A stretch of DNA of 64,000 nucleotides, taken from contig JAFMDF010000002.1 in assembly GCA_017857395.1 (NCBI GenBank), forward strand, positions 23,719 to 87,718, in the 5' to 3' direction. Origin of the DNA: Bacteroidota bacterium. Its GTDB lineage: Bacteria; Bacteroidota; Bacteroidia; Chitinophagales; Saprospiraceae. Position numbers and translations under genes: made by a program. The notes under the pieces were generated by a model. The model made no database searches. It saw only the letters and a program-made list of their open reading frames with translations, and had not been told where the DNA came from. Of the stretch, positions 1 to 8,765 are shown one piece after another; the stretch's first letter is position 1, and the number at the start of each line of letters is the position of its first letter.

Positions 1-190
1 ATGAATCCTCTTCCTTTTTGAAAGGTTCATTCATTGAAAAAGTACACAATGGTACTGCTTATTTTTATTTTAATAGCTAATTCACGCTAATCTTAAAATA
101 AGATTAACATAGCTTGGAGGCTAGATACTGGATAACTTATAATTGGGTTATGTTTTAAAATGGAGTTGTTAGTATCGCCTAAAAATAAAA
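1..190. other. Window start, no gene recognised
   Basis: No convincing coding region. A perfect 8-bp inverted repeat with a 3-nt loop lies at 88-106. The segment probably lies between the minus-strand gene's terminator and an upstream gene outside the window. Confidence 0.4.
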
Positions 191-230
191 CGAGGAATAA
201 TGATGCTTATTGAATGCTCATTATTCCTCG
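181..230 (-). terminator. Rho-independent terminator of the GT5-like gene
   Basis: A perfect 13-bp stem (191-203 with 218-230) encloses a 14-nt loop. Read on the minus strand it is followed by a T-rich tract (complement of the A-rich 181-190). It lies just after the stop of the minus-strand gene ending at 257. Confidence 0.75.
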
Positions 231-256
231 TCTAAATAAATATGTATTAATATCCG

Positions 257-1078
257 CTAGGATACAGTTTCTTCTTGTTCTAGTAATGATTTGTAAAAGT
301 TGACATAAGCGGACAAGTATGCTTCAGGACTTTGATACTCTAAAACAGGCTTACCTTGTTCTTTTACCGTATCTACAATATCATCTTCATATCCTTCACT
401 TCCAATAATCAATGCATCTGAAAATGCGACTGCTCCATTTAATAAAGAAATTTCATCTGTACCAAAAGATGCTAAGTCTGCTGCTTCTAAATCGTTAATA
501 GAGGCTTTTGTAATGAAATTCTCTGAGAAAACATTGGCTACTTGATTAAAATAAACGGAAGTAATTACCTTTGAATCTTGGAATAAAGGCTCAGATTTAT
601 AAGCCGTCTTCAAGTAAAGTGGGAGTAAACTAGTCATCCAACCATGACAATGGACTATATCTGGTGCCCATCCAAATTTCTTTACCGTTTCAATGACTCC
701 TTTACAGAAGAAAATCATTCTGTCAGGATTATCTTTAAAAGCATTGCCATCAGCATCCTCGAAAGTGGCTTTACGCTTAAAGAAATCTTCGTTATCAAGG
801 AAGTAAACTTGCATTCTCGCACCTTGGACAGAAGCAACTTTAATGATTAAAGGAAAGTCATCATCATCAACAATGATATTCATTCCTGAGAGACGAACTA
901 CTTCATGAAGGCGATGTCTGCGCTCATTAATAGTTCCAAACTTTGGCATTAAAATTCTAATTTCCATGCCTTGTTCCTGAATATGCTGGGGTAATCTTCT
1001 TGCAATTTCAGAAATTTCAGAAGCGACCGTGTATGGATTCATCTCCTGGGTTACAATCAAAACCTTCGTCTTACTCAT
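257..1078 (-). CDS. Half-length glycogen/starch synthase-like protein (GT5 N-terminal domain)
   Basis: 273 residues resembling only the N-terminal Rossmann half of glycogen synthase (GT5). The start VLIVTQEMNPY aligns with the GlgA N-terminus, and 'DIVHCHGWMTSLLP' (about residue 140) corresponds to the conserved His-containing segment of the first domain. Full GlgA is about 480 residues; the C-terminal nucleotide-binding half is absent. The ADP-glucose-binding KxGG motif expected after the first strand is replaced by TVASEI. Such short proteins are commonly annotated as glycogen synthase beside panC in Bacteroidota, as here (divergent from panC). Cytosolic, no signal peptide. The fold assignment is fairly safe; glycogen synthase activity is doubtful. 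Confidence 0.75.
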   Translation of the reverse strand: MSKTKVLIVTQEMNPYTVASEISEIARRLPQHIQEQGMEIRILMPKFGTINERRHRLHEVVRLSGMNIIVDDDDFPLIIKVASVQGARMQVYFLDNEDFFKRKATFEDADGNAFKDNPDRMIFFCKGVIETVKKFGWAPDIVHCHGWMTSLLPLYLKTAYKSEPLFQDSKVITSVYFNQVANVFSENFITKASINDLEAADLASFGTDEISLLNGAVAFSDALIIGSEGYEDDIVDTVKEQGKPVLEYQSPEAYLSAYVNFYKSLLEQEETVS

Positions 1079-1529
1079 TCAAACCAATTATTTAATTGAA
1101 CAAATGCGGTTTCTCAAAAGTCTTTATTCCAATAAAGTGTCAACCTTTGATGAACCAAGTACTGCTTAAAAAATTCAAGTTTAGGATATAAATTCAAAAC
1201 CAAAGGCTCTTAAAGTGTTATTGAGTTTCAATTTTATCATTGTATTTGAATTTTTTGTTGCTGTTGTAAATGACTTTTCTTACAAATATTGGGCTTTTAA
1301 CACATTTGTTACCCCAAATTTTAGTTCATCTCATTTCAAACAGGAATGCAAAAATAGCATAAAAAAGGCACTTTTGGCTAGTTTCTGCCTGTCAAAATGC
1401 GTTAAACTCTAGTTAATAGACCGTTTTGGGGTAGCTTTTAATCGAAATGATGCTTTTTTACAATTCATTTCCTCATTTTTGCAGCAAGATTTATTTTCTA
1501 ACACTCAAAAAATAAAGACAAATTTCCCT
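1079..1529. other. Divergent intergenic region between the GT5-like gene and panC
   Basis: 451 nt that must hold the promoters of both divergent genes. I found no clean TAnnTTTG box on either strand. An open frame of 65 codons at 1215-1412 has no protein-like features. Nothing else is visible. Confidence 0.4.
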
Positions 1530-2393
1530 ATGCTATTACTTAAAAGTGTTGAAGAACTACAGATAGTTCTTCAAAAAAAACGACAAAAGGGATTAAAGAT
1601 TGGTTTTGCGCCTACCATGGGTGCTTTACATCAAGGACATGCTTCTCTAATTAAAAAAGCGAAGTTAGAGAACGATATTTGTGTATGCTGTATCTTTGTC
1701 AATCCTACTCAATTTAATGATTCTAAAGATTTAGATAAATATCCTCGGACAGAGGGAAAAGATATTAAAATATTAGTAGGTTTGGATAATGATGTGCTGT
1801 TCTATCCGACTGTTGATGCAGTTTACCCTAAAGACCTACATATCCCAATTTTTGATTTTGGGCAAGTAGACAAAGTAATGGAAGGTAAATTTCGACCGGG
1901 GCATTTTGATGGGGTTGTAGAAGTAGTCTATCGACTAATAGATATTGTGCAACCAGATAGATTATATATGGGCCAAAAGGATTTTCAGCAATTTACGTTG
2001 ATTCAGCACATGTTACAGCAAATGCAGTCTAGTACTAAACTAGTCGTTTGCCCAATTATTAGAGAGGTAGATGGCTTAGCCTTAAGTTCTAGAAATGTGA
2101 GACTAACTCCCGAAAATAGACAAAATGCACCTATTATTTCTGAAATTTTACATGGCCTGAATGATTGGTTGACTAATGGGGGATCTATCAAAGAGGCAGA
2201 AGCAAAAGCAATTACTCAATTAAACGAAATGCCTGATTTTAGACCAGAATATTTAGAAATTGTCGATGGATATACTTTACAGCCGATTGAGCAAATGGAA
2301 GATTCCGATTATGTAGTTGTTTGTACGGCTGTATGGGCAGGAGGTGTTCGATTGATTGATAATGTTATTTTGAAGGGAGGTCAACAAAAATAA
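1530..2393 (+). CDS. panC: Pantothenate synthetase (pantoate-beta-alanine ligase)
   Basis: Condenses pantoate with beta-alanine using ATP in pantothenate/CoA synthesis; cytosolic. 287 residues, normal for the family. The HIGH-type signature is in PTMGALHQGHASLI near the N-terminus, FVNPTQFN follows, and the KMSKS-like loop is LSSRN with downstream Arg residues. The frame is open to a TTG at 1479, but the ATG at 1530 (MLLLKSVEEL) matches the usual PanC start and is preferred. In many Bacteroidota panD follows panC; here an M14-type deacylase starts 58 nt downstream instead, probably in the same transcript. Confidence 0.95.
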   Translation: MLLLKSVEELQIVLQKKRQKGLKIGFAPTMGALHQGHASLIKKAKLENDICVCCIFVNPTQFNDSKDLDKYPRTEGKDIKILVGLDNDVLFYPTVDAVYPKDLHIPIFDFGQVDKVMEGKFRPGHFDGVVEVVYRLIDIVQPDRLYMGQKDFQQFTLIQHMLQQMQSSTKLVVCPIIREVDGLALSSRNVRLTPENRQNAPIISEILHGLNDWLTNGGSIKEAEAKAITQLNEMPDFRPEYLEIVDGYTLQPIEQMEDSDYVVVCTAVWAGGVRLIDNVILKGGQQK

Positions 2394-2451
2394 AATGGAA
2401 GCTTAAATAAACGCAAGATATAGGAGATACCTAATTAAACGATAAAGAAAT

Positions 2452-3396
2452 TTGGAAAGAATAATCGGCAGATACGAAGGAAAAGAAAAAGGACCATTAC
2501 TGATTTGTCTAGGAAGCATTCATGGCAATGAACCTGCTGGTACAAAAGCATTAGAATTAATGTTTAAAATGCTAGAAGTCGAACCTATTACAAACCCTAG
2601 TTTTAATTTTAAGGGTAGATTATTAGGGGTAAGAGGTAACTTAAGAGCTATTCAAGCAGGTAAGAGATATTTAGAAAAAGACCTAAACCGACAATGGACA
2701 GTAGCTAATGTCAATCGAGTGATGCTAGCTGATAAATCCAACTTAAGAGCAGAAGATTTGGAGATTCGAGAAATTATGGATTTGATTAATGCTGAAATAG
2801 CAGCTTATCAACCCGAAAAAATAGTTCTTTTAGATTTACATACAACTACAGCTTTTGGCGGTATTTTTACGGTCGTTACAGATGATGTGGAAAGCTTAAA
2901 AATAGGAATTGAATTACATGCGCCTGTTATTAGAGGTTTACTCAAGGAGGTTAAGGGCACTTTGCTACATTATTTTAATCAAGAAAATATAGGTGTCCCT
3001 ACAGTTGCTGTTTGTTTTGAATCTGGGCAACATAATGAACAATTATCGATTAATCGAGCGATTGCTGCTATTACCAATTGCATGCGAACGATTGGGTGTG
3101 TTCGTGCAGCCGATGTCGAAAACCAGCATGATCAATTATTAATGGAATTTTCTAAAGGTTTGCCAAAAGTGTCTCAATTAATTATGACCCATTCTATTGG
3201 AGAGACCGATGAATTTGTGATGCGGTCAGGGTACAAAAATTTTCAAACCGTTAAAGAAGGTGAAGCGGTAGCAGATGATAGAAAAGGCCCTATTATAATT
3301 AAGAAAGATAGCTTATTATTAATGCCCCTTTACCAAAAGCAAGGAAATGATGGCTTCTTTTTAATTGAGTCCGTAGATACCGAATTTGGATTATAG
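2452..3396 (+). CDS. Succinylglutamate desuccinylase/aspartoacylase-family zinc hydrolase
   Basis: Member of the AstE/AspA branch of the M14 metallopeptidase-like superfamily, which hydrolyses N-acyl amino acids. Zinc ligands are visible as HGNE (H24, E27) and H130 in DLHTT; E190 in CFESGQH fits the catalytic general base; DLNR (77-80) matches the substrate-binding motif. 314 residues, normal length. The start must be TTG at 2452: an in-frame stop lies at 2443-2445 and the first internal Met (residue 37) falls after the H24/E27 ligands. Likely co-transcribed with panC. The true substrate is unknown. A strong terminator follows at 3401-3445. Confidence 0.85.
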   Translation: MERIIGRYEGKEKGPLLICLGSIHGNEPAGTKALELMFKMLEVEPITNPSFNFKGRLLGVRGNLRAIQAGKRYLEKDLNRQWTVANVNRVMLADKSNLRAEDLEIREIMDLINAEIAAYQPEKIVLLDLHTTTAFGGIFTVVTDDVESLKIGIELHAPVIRGLLKEVKGTLLHYFNQENIGVPTVAVCFESGQHNEQLSINRAIAAITNCMRTIGCVRAADVENQHDQLLMEFSKGLPKVSQLIMTHSIGETDEFVMRSGYKNFQTVKEGEAVADDRKGPIIIKKDSLLLMPLYQKQGNDGFFLIESVDTEFGL

Positions 3397-3400
3397 CATA

Positions 3401-3445
3401 AAAAAGGCGGTTTGTATATTTTATTAAAATACAAACCGCCTTTTT
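3401..3445. terminator. Bidirectional terminator between the M14-type gene and metF
   Basis: Perfect 17-bp stem (3401-3417 with 3429-3445), 11-nt loop, with A-rich left arm and T-rich right arm so that it can act on both strands. It separates the convergent genes ending at 3396 and 3472. Confidence 0.9.
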
Positions 3446-3471
3446 ATAATATCTTTTATTTCCTAAAAAAA

Positions 3472-4428
3472 CTAGTAAACCTTTTCGACAATTCGTTTGA
3501 TTGTGTCCACATCTCCCATTGTATAATAATGCAAACAAGGAGCACCTTTGGCTTTTAGTTCTTTAGATTGATGAATCAACCATTCAACACCTACTTCCTT
3601 TCTAGCTTTTCCATCCTTAGCGGCTACAATTGCGGCTGCTAATTCTTGAGGTAAATCCAAATGAAATAATCTTGGAATTGAATTTAGTTGATATTTCTTG
3701 GTTAATGGCTTAAGTCCTGGCACAATTGGTACATTAATACCCATTGCCCTGCATTTATCTACAAATTCAAAATAGTACTTATTATCAAAAAACATTTGGG
3801 TGACGATATAATTCGCTCCAGCATCTACTTTTTGTTTGGCAAATGCTAAATCACTTTCTAAATTTGGCGCTTCAAAATGTTTTTCTGGATAACCTGCTAT
3901 ACCGATGCAAAAATTGGTTTTTTCTCCATTTTCAATATTATCATCTAAATATTTTCCATTGTTCATATCCTCAATCTGCTTCACCATATCTATTGCATAA
4001 GGATGTCCGTCTTTTTCTGGAATAAATTTACCATCAAATTTTCTTGCATCGCCTCTTAATGCTAAGACATTATTAATATCGAGAAAATTTAAATCAATTA
4101 ATACATTTTCCGTTTCTTCTTTCGTAAAACCACCGCAAATTAAATGAGGCACTGCATCTACGCCATAGCGGTGCATAATAGCTGCACAAATACCTACTGT
4201 CCCAGGTCGTTTGCGAATGGCTGTTTTTTCATAATAGCCCGTTGTTTTTTTGACATAAACAAATTCCTCTCGGTGATAAGTAACATCAATGAAAGGTGGT
4301 TTAAATTCCATTAAAGGGTCTAAAGTATCAAAAATAGCTTTCATACTTCCTCCTTTCAGTGGAGGTAATACTTCAAAAGAGATTAGCGTATTGCCGTTGG
4401 CGTTATCAAAATAGTCTGTTACTTTCAT
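3472..4428 (-). CDS. metF: Methylenetetrahydrofolate reductase [NAD(P)H]
   Basis: Flavoprotein reducing 5,10-methylene-THF to 5-methyl-THF for methionine synthesis; cytosolic (beta/alpha)8 barrel. 318 residues, typical length. Recognisable: ISFEVLPP at the N-terminus (catalytic Glu strand), the substrate-loop segment FIDVTYHREE, NVLALRGDAR (residues about 118-127), and the FAD-binding GANYIVTQMFFD region. Monocistronic: terminator downstream at 3401-3445 and a TATCTTTG -7 box upstream on the minus strand at 4545-4552. No riboswitch signature was recognised upstream. Confidence 0.96.
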   Translation of the reverse strand: MKVTDYFDNANGNTLISFEVLPPLKGGSMKAIFDTLDPLMEFKPPFIDVTYHREEFVYVKKTTGYYEKTAIRKRPGTVGICAAIMHRYGVDAVPHLICGGFTKEETENVLIDLNFLDINNVLALRGDARKFDGKFIPEKDGHPYAIDMVKQIEDMNNGKYLDDNIENGEKTNFCIGIAGYPEKHFEAPNLESDLAFAKQKVDAGANYIVTQMFFDNKYYFEFVDKCRAMGINVPIVPGLKPLTKKYQLNSIPRLFHLDLPQELAAAIVAAKDGKARKEVGVEWLIHQSKELKAKGAPCLHYYTMGDVDTIKRIVEKVY

Positions 4429-4803
4429 GATGATTTTTTAACAAAAAAATAGTTCAGTTCTGATTTTTGAAATTTAGCCTATGGTTGGTTAAAGAGAAGG
4501 ATTGAATTAGTGATTAATTCTTCTCAAGTATTTATTTAAGTTCGCAAAGATAAGGAATTCCTTTTTTTGTATTGACTGATTTCAGTCAAAAGTATCCTTT
4601 CTACAAAACCATTCTTTATTCATAAGTCTTATTCCTAAGATTGTTTCATTTTTGTATAATTCCTTTTTTAGAAAAATAATTCCGTATCCAATTAAATTCC
4701 TTTACTTTTCACTTCACAGCTCGTTTGGGTAAACTATCTTTGTGCCTTCTTTCAACTATAATTCAGATAACTATTTTAGAATATCCTTTTAATAACCATT
4801 CAA
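4429..4803. other. Divergent promoter region of metF and purD
   Basis: 375 nt, very AT-rich, without a gene. It holds the minus-strand -7 box for metF (4545-4552). Short direct and inverted AT tracts are present, but no riboswitch fold was recognised. The purD promoter is not clear; a degenerate box lies near 4735-4743. Confidence 0.4.
4545..4552 (-). promoter_or_regulatory. Putative metF -7 box (TATCTTTG)
   Basis: On the minus strand this reads TATCTTTG, an exact TAnnTTTG match followed by GCGAAC. It lies about 117 nt upstream of the metF start. No clear -33 TTTG at the right spacing. Confidence 0.45.
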
Positions 4804-6072
4804 ATGAATATTTTAATTCTTGGAAGCGGCGGTAGAGAACACACTTTCGCATGGAAAATTAGCCAAAGTTCACTCTGTAATCAAATATATATTGCGCCTG
4901 GTAATGCGGGAACTCAACAACATGGGACTAATGTAGCTATCAATCCTATGGATTTTGAAGCCGTTAAAAAGCTAACCATTGATAAAAATATCAACCTAGT
5001 TTTAGTTGGACCAGAAGCACCTCTAGTAGCAGGTATATATGACTTCTTCAAAAAAGATGCTGATTTGCAAGATATACCCGTCATTGGGCCATCTGCTAAA
5101 GGGGCGCAATTAGAAGGTAGTAAGGCATTTTCTAAAGCTTTTATGGCGAAAAGAAATATTCCTACCGCAGGTTATCGAGAATTTACCCAAGCAACGATTC
5201 AAGAAGGACTGGCTTATATTAATCAACAAACACCACCAATCGTTTTAAAAGCAGACGGATTGGCGGCAGGAAAAGGGGTACTGATTTTGAATGATGTGGA
5301 GGAAGCAAAAATGGAATTTTCTGCGATGTTGGATGGTAAGTTTGGGGCAGCCAGTGAAAAAGTGGTCATTGAAGATTTTTTAGATGGTATTGAATTTTCA
5401 GTTTTTGTCTTGACCGATGGTAAAGATTATAAAGTCCTACCAATTGCTAAAGATTATAAACGTATTGGTGAAGCCGATACTGGATTAAATACGGGAGGAA
5501 TGGGCGCAATTTCACCTGTTCCTTTTGTGGATGAGGTATTAATGCAAAAAGTAACCCAACGCATTATTATTCCAACGGTCAAAGGAATAGCAGCAGATGA
5601 ATTAGATTATAAAGGATTTGTTTTTATTGGCTTGATTAAAGTTGGAGATGAACCTTATGTTATCGAATATAATTGCCGAATGGGTGACCCTGAAACGGAA
5701 GTCGTTTTACCTCGATTAGAAAATGACCTGTTGGAATTATTAGTCGCTTTAGCGGAAGGGAAATTGAATGAAATAGATATTAAAATTTCTGAAAAAGCAG
5801 CAACGACGATTATGTTAGTTTCTGGTGGTTATCCAGAAACTTATGAGAAGGGTAAAGTAATAACGGGTTTTAATAAAGTGACAGATAGTATTTTGTTTCA
5901 TGCGGGGACTAAGCAAGCAGGCGACGATATAGTAACCAACGGCGGTCGGGTTTTGGCGATTACTTCTTATGGCGATGATTTTAAATCAGCTTTAGCTATT
6001 TCTAATAAGAATGCAAATTTGATTGAATTTGATAAAAAGAATTATCGGACTGATATTGGGTTTGATTTGTAA
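4804..6072 (+). CDS. purD: Phosphoribosylamine-glycine ligase (GAR synthetase)
   Basis: ATP-grasp enzyme joining phosphoribosylamine and glycine, step two of de novo purine synthesis. 422 residues, standard for monofunctional PurD. The N-terminal MNILILGSGGREH motif is diagnostic; VLVGPEAPLVAGI, the ATP-grasp segment VLKADGLAAGKGV, LNTGGMGAISP and the metal-binding EYNCRMGDPE are all present. ATG start at 4804 directly before the conserved N-terminal strand. Not clustered with other pur genes here. Confidence 0.97.
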   Translation: MNILILGSGGREHTFAWKISQSSLCNQIYIAPGNAGTQQHGTNVAINPMDFEAVKKLTIDKNINLVLVGPEAPLVAGIYDFFKKDADLQDIPVIGPSAKGAQLEGSKAFSKAFMAKRNIPTAGYREFTQATIQEGLAYINQQTPPIVLKADGLAAGKGVLILNDVEEAKMEFSAMLDGKFGAASEKVVIEDFLDGIEFSVFVLTDGKDYKVLPIAKDYKRIGEADTGLNTGGMGAISPVPFVDEVLMQKVTQRIIIPTVKGIAADELDYKGFVFIGLIKVGDEPYVIEYNCRMGDPETEVVLPRLENDLLELLVALAEGKLNEIDIKISEKAATTIMLVSGGYPETYEKGKVITGFNKVTDSILFHAGTKQAGDDIVTNGGRVLAITSYGDDFKSALAISNKNANLIEFDKKNYRTDIGFDL

Positions 6073-6158
6073 TTCAGTTTCAAATATTTAAATGAATAAT
6101 AAACGCTTGCCAATTAGCTGATTATCATAACTGGCAACGGTTAACTGGCAACTGGAAA

Positions 6159-8627
6159 ATGACTTATTCCATTCAACATATTTTAGAAATCATAAATGGC
6201 CAATTATTAAATAATGTCTTATTGGATACACCAATAGAACGCTTACTTTTTGATTCTAGACAGTTAGTTTTCCCTAAACGCACCTTATTTTTTGCGTTTA
6301 AAAGTAATCGACAAGACGGACATCAATTTATTTCGGAATTATATAAACAGGGGGTCAGAAATTTTATTATTACCCAAAAAATAGAACCTAAAGCCTTTCC
6401 AAAAGCTAATTTTATTTTTGTTAAAAATAGTATTAATGCGCTCCAAAAATTAGTGACCTACCATCGGCAGCAATTTTCTTTCCCTATTATTGGTGTTACA
6501 GGAAGCAATGGAAAAACCATTGTCAAAGAATGGCTTTTTCAATTATTAAACCCTGATTTTAAAATCGCTAGAAATCCTGGTAGTTATAATTCACAAATTG
6601 GTGTGCCACTTTCTGTCTGGCAATTAGGGGAGACGCATAATTTAGGCATTTTTGAGGCGGGTATTTCTCAGACCAAGGAAATGAAAAAAATTGCTACGGT
6701 CATTAATTGTACCATTGGCATTTTTACCAATATTGGAGAAGCGCATAATGAAGGTTTTGTCTCTAAAAAGCAAAAAATAAAAGAAAAAATAAAACTATTC
6801 AAACACGCTGATACGGTTATTTACTGCCGAGATAATAAATTGATAGACAGATTGTTCCAAAAAAAGAAACAAAAAGAAAAATTATTTACTTGGTCAGCTA
6901 AAAAGAAAGCGGATTTACAAATTCTAACTATTAAAAAAGAAGCTACTAAAACAATTATTACGGCACTTTATAAAAACCAATCTTTTTCTTTTGCTATTCC
7001 TTTTATTGATGCTGCTGCTATAGAAAATGCTATTCATTGTTGTGCGACCATGCTGCTACTAGAAATTTCTTTTGAGCATATTCAAAAAAGAATGCTGCTT
7101 TTAGAAGCAGTATCGATGCGACTGGAATTAAAGGAAGGCATCAATAATTGTACGATTATTAATGATAGCTATAATTCAGATTTAACTTCTTTAGAACTAG
7201 CCTTAAATTTTGCAGCAAAACGGACGGGTACTAAACAGTTAATCCTATTCCTTTCAGATATTTTACAAACTGGTTTATCTGCTGAGGTTTTATATGAAAA
7301 AGTAGCAAAATTGATACTAGCCAAGAAAGTGAATCATTTATATGCGATTGGACAGAAAATAGAAGTAATAAAAAATTACTTGCCTCGACATTTTAAAGTT
7401 TCCTTTTTTAAAAATACCCCTACTTTTTTAAAACAATTCAATCCGCAAGATTTTCAAAAAGACACTATTTTACTAAAAGGTGCTAGAGTTTTTCAATTTG
7501 AAAAAATTGTCAACCGTTTTGAAGAAAAAGTACATAAAACTGTTTTAGAAGTTGATTTAAGTGCAATTGCCCATAACTTAAAAGTTTATGGAAAATATTT
7601 AAAAGCTAACACCAGATTAATCGCAATGGTTAAAGCTTCTGCTTATGGAAGTGGAGCGGTAGAGGTCGCAAAGATTTTAGCATTTTATAAAGTCGATTAT
7701 TTGGCAGTTGCTTATGCGGACGAAGGAATAGAGCTAAGAAAAGCAGGAATTCAACTGCCTATTATGGTTTTGAATCCAGAGGTAGCTAGTTTTGCCGCCC
7801 TAGTTCGGTATAATTTAGAACCAGAGATTTATAGTCTTGATTTATTGCAGCAATTATTAACATTTCTTACCGATACGCAGTCAATTAACATTCATATAAA
7901 ATTAGACACTGGAATGCATCGCTTGGGTTTTGAAAAAGAGCAATTGTCTGATTTACTAGCTCTTCTAAAGAATAATATTTCTATTCATGTACAGACAGTA
8001 TTCTCCCATCTAGCGGCAAGCGATATGGAAGAACACGATAACTTTACACAAATTCAAGTTGCTCACTTTCTGGAAATGTATGAACAACTTTGTCTTGGTT
8101 TACAATATCGACCTGCCCGACATATTCTAAATTCAAGCGGAATCCTCCGTTTTTCACAATACCAGTTTGAAATGGTACGTTTGGGAATTGGACTATATGG
8201 TATTGATGGTAGTGAAATTGTACAGCAAGAACTTAAAGTTGTTAATACTTTAAAAGCAACGATTTCTCAAATCAAACAAGTAGATAGTAAAGATACGGTT
8301 GGGTATAATCGAAGTGGAAAAATAAACCAAACAAAAAGAATAGCCACTATAAATATCGGTTATGCAGATGGTTTAGCTAGGAAAGCGGGTAACGGAAGAT
8401 ATGCAGTTTCCGTACAAGGAAAAGAAGCACGAATTATTGGAAATGTTTGTATGGACATGTGCATGATAGATGTGACGGATATTGCAACGGCTAAAATTGG
8501 AGATGAAGTTGTCATATTTGGTAGTAACCCAACAGTAGTTGATTTGGCAAATTGCTTAGAAACGATTCCTTATGAAGTGTTTACAAGTGTCTCCAATAGG
8601 GTAAAACGTATCTATTTTAGAAGCTAA
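6159..8627 (+). CDS. murF/alr: Bifunctional MurF ligase / alanine racemase fusion
   Basis: 822 residues combining two peptidoglycan-precursor enzymes. Residues 1 to about 455 are a Mur ligase: ATP-binding GVTGSNGKT at 112-120 and NDSYNSD in the C-terminal part. They resemble UDP-MurNAc-tripeptide:D-Ala-D-Ala ligase. Residues about 460-822 are a complete PLP alanine racemase: PLP lysine K492 in MVKASAYG and catalytic Tyr Y735 in IGYADG. The fusion couples D-Ala production to D-Ala-D-Ala addition. This fusion is known in Bacteroidota, so it supports the taxonomic call. The MurF half is Lys-rich. The frame is uninterrupted across the junction. Confidence 0.95.
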   Translation: MTYSIQHILEIINGQLLNNVLLDTPIERLLFDSRQLVFPKRTLFFAFKSNRQDGHQFISELYKQGVRNFIITQKIEPKAFPKANFIFVKNSINALQKLVTYHRQQFSFPIIGVTGSNGKTIVKEWLFQLLNPDFKIARNPGSYNSQIGVPLSVWQLGETHNLGIFEAGISQTKEMKKIATVINCTIGIFTNIGEAHNEGFVSKKQKIKEKIKLFKHADTVIYCRDNKLIDRLFQKKKQKEKLFTWSAKKKADLQILTIKKEATKTIITALYKNQSFSFAIPFIDAAAIENAIHCCATMLLLEISFEHIQKRMLLLEAVSMRLELKEGINNCTIINDSYNSDLTSLELALNFAAKRTGTKQLILFLSDILQTGLSAEVLYEKVAKLILAKKVNHLYAIGQKIEVIKNYLPRHFKVSFFKNTPTFLKQFNPQDFQKDTILLKGARVFQFEKIVNRFEEKVHKTVLEVDLSAIAHNLKVYGKYLKANTRLIAMVKASAYGSGAVEVAKILAFYKVDYLAVAYADEGIELRKAGIQLPIMVLNPEVASFAALVRYNLEPEIYSLDLLQQLLTFLTDTQSINIHIKLDTGMHRLGFEKEQLSDLLALLKNNISIHVQTVFSHLAASDMEEHDNFTQIQVAHFLEMYEQLCLGLQYRPARHILNSSGILRFSQYQFEMVRLGIGLYGIDGSEIVQQELKVVNTLKATISQIKQVDSKDTVGYNRSGKINQTKRIATINIGYADGLARKAGNGRYAVSVQGKEARIIGNVCMDMCMIDVTDIATAKIGDEVVIFGSNPTVVDLANCLETIPYEVFTSVSNRVKRIYFRS

Positions 8628-8695
8628 CTTGTTAAAGATACTTTAAAGTCTAATTAGAATAAGCGGCAATAGCCGACTTTACACTTATATTTTGC

Positions 8696-8703
8696 TAATT
8701 TTG
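8696..8703 (+). promoter_or_regulatory. Putative -7 box (TAATTTTG) of the SurA operon
   Basis: Exact TAnnTTTG match 63 nt before the start of the first PpiC gene. No clean TTTG at the -33 spacing. Confidence 0.4.
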
Positions 8704-8765
8704 TATCCTTTTGGTCTTTTGTTGAAAGACTAAAATGGCTATTTATTTTAAATCCTTTTATTCAG

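Noticed and set aside
257..1078. GT5-like gene as a frameshifted or truncated pseudogene
   Set aside because: The frame is intact with clean start and terminator, and similar short proteins next to panC are known from other Bacteroidota.
1215..1412. 65-codon plus-strand frame between the GT5-like gene and panC
   Set aside because: Phe/Lys-rich translation of AT-rich DNA with no domain or signal; typical of a chance frame in a promoter region.
4429..4803. Riboswitch (SAM or cobalamin) upstream of metF
   Set aside because: No conserved box or matching stem pattern recognised on the minus strand; only a promoter-like TATCTTTG is seen.
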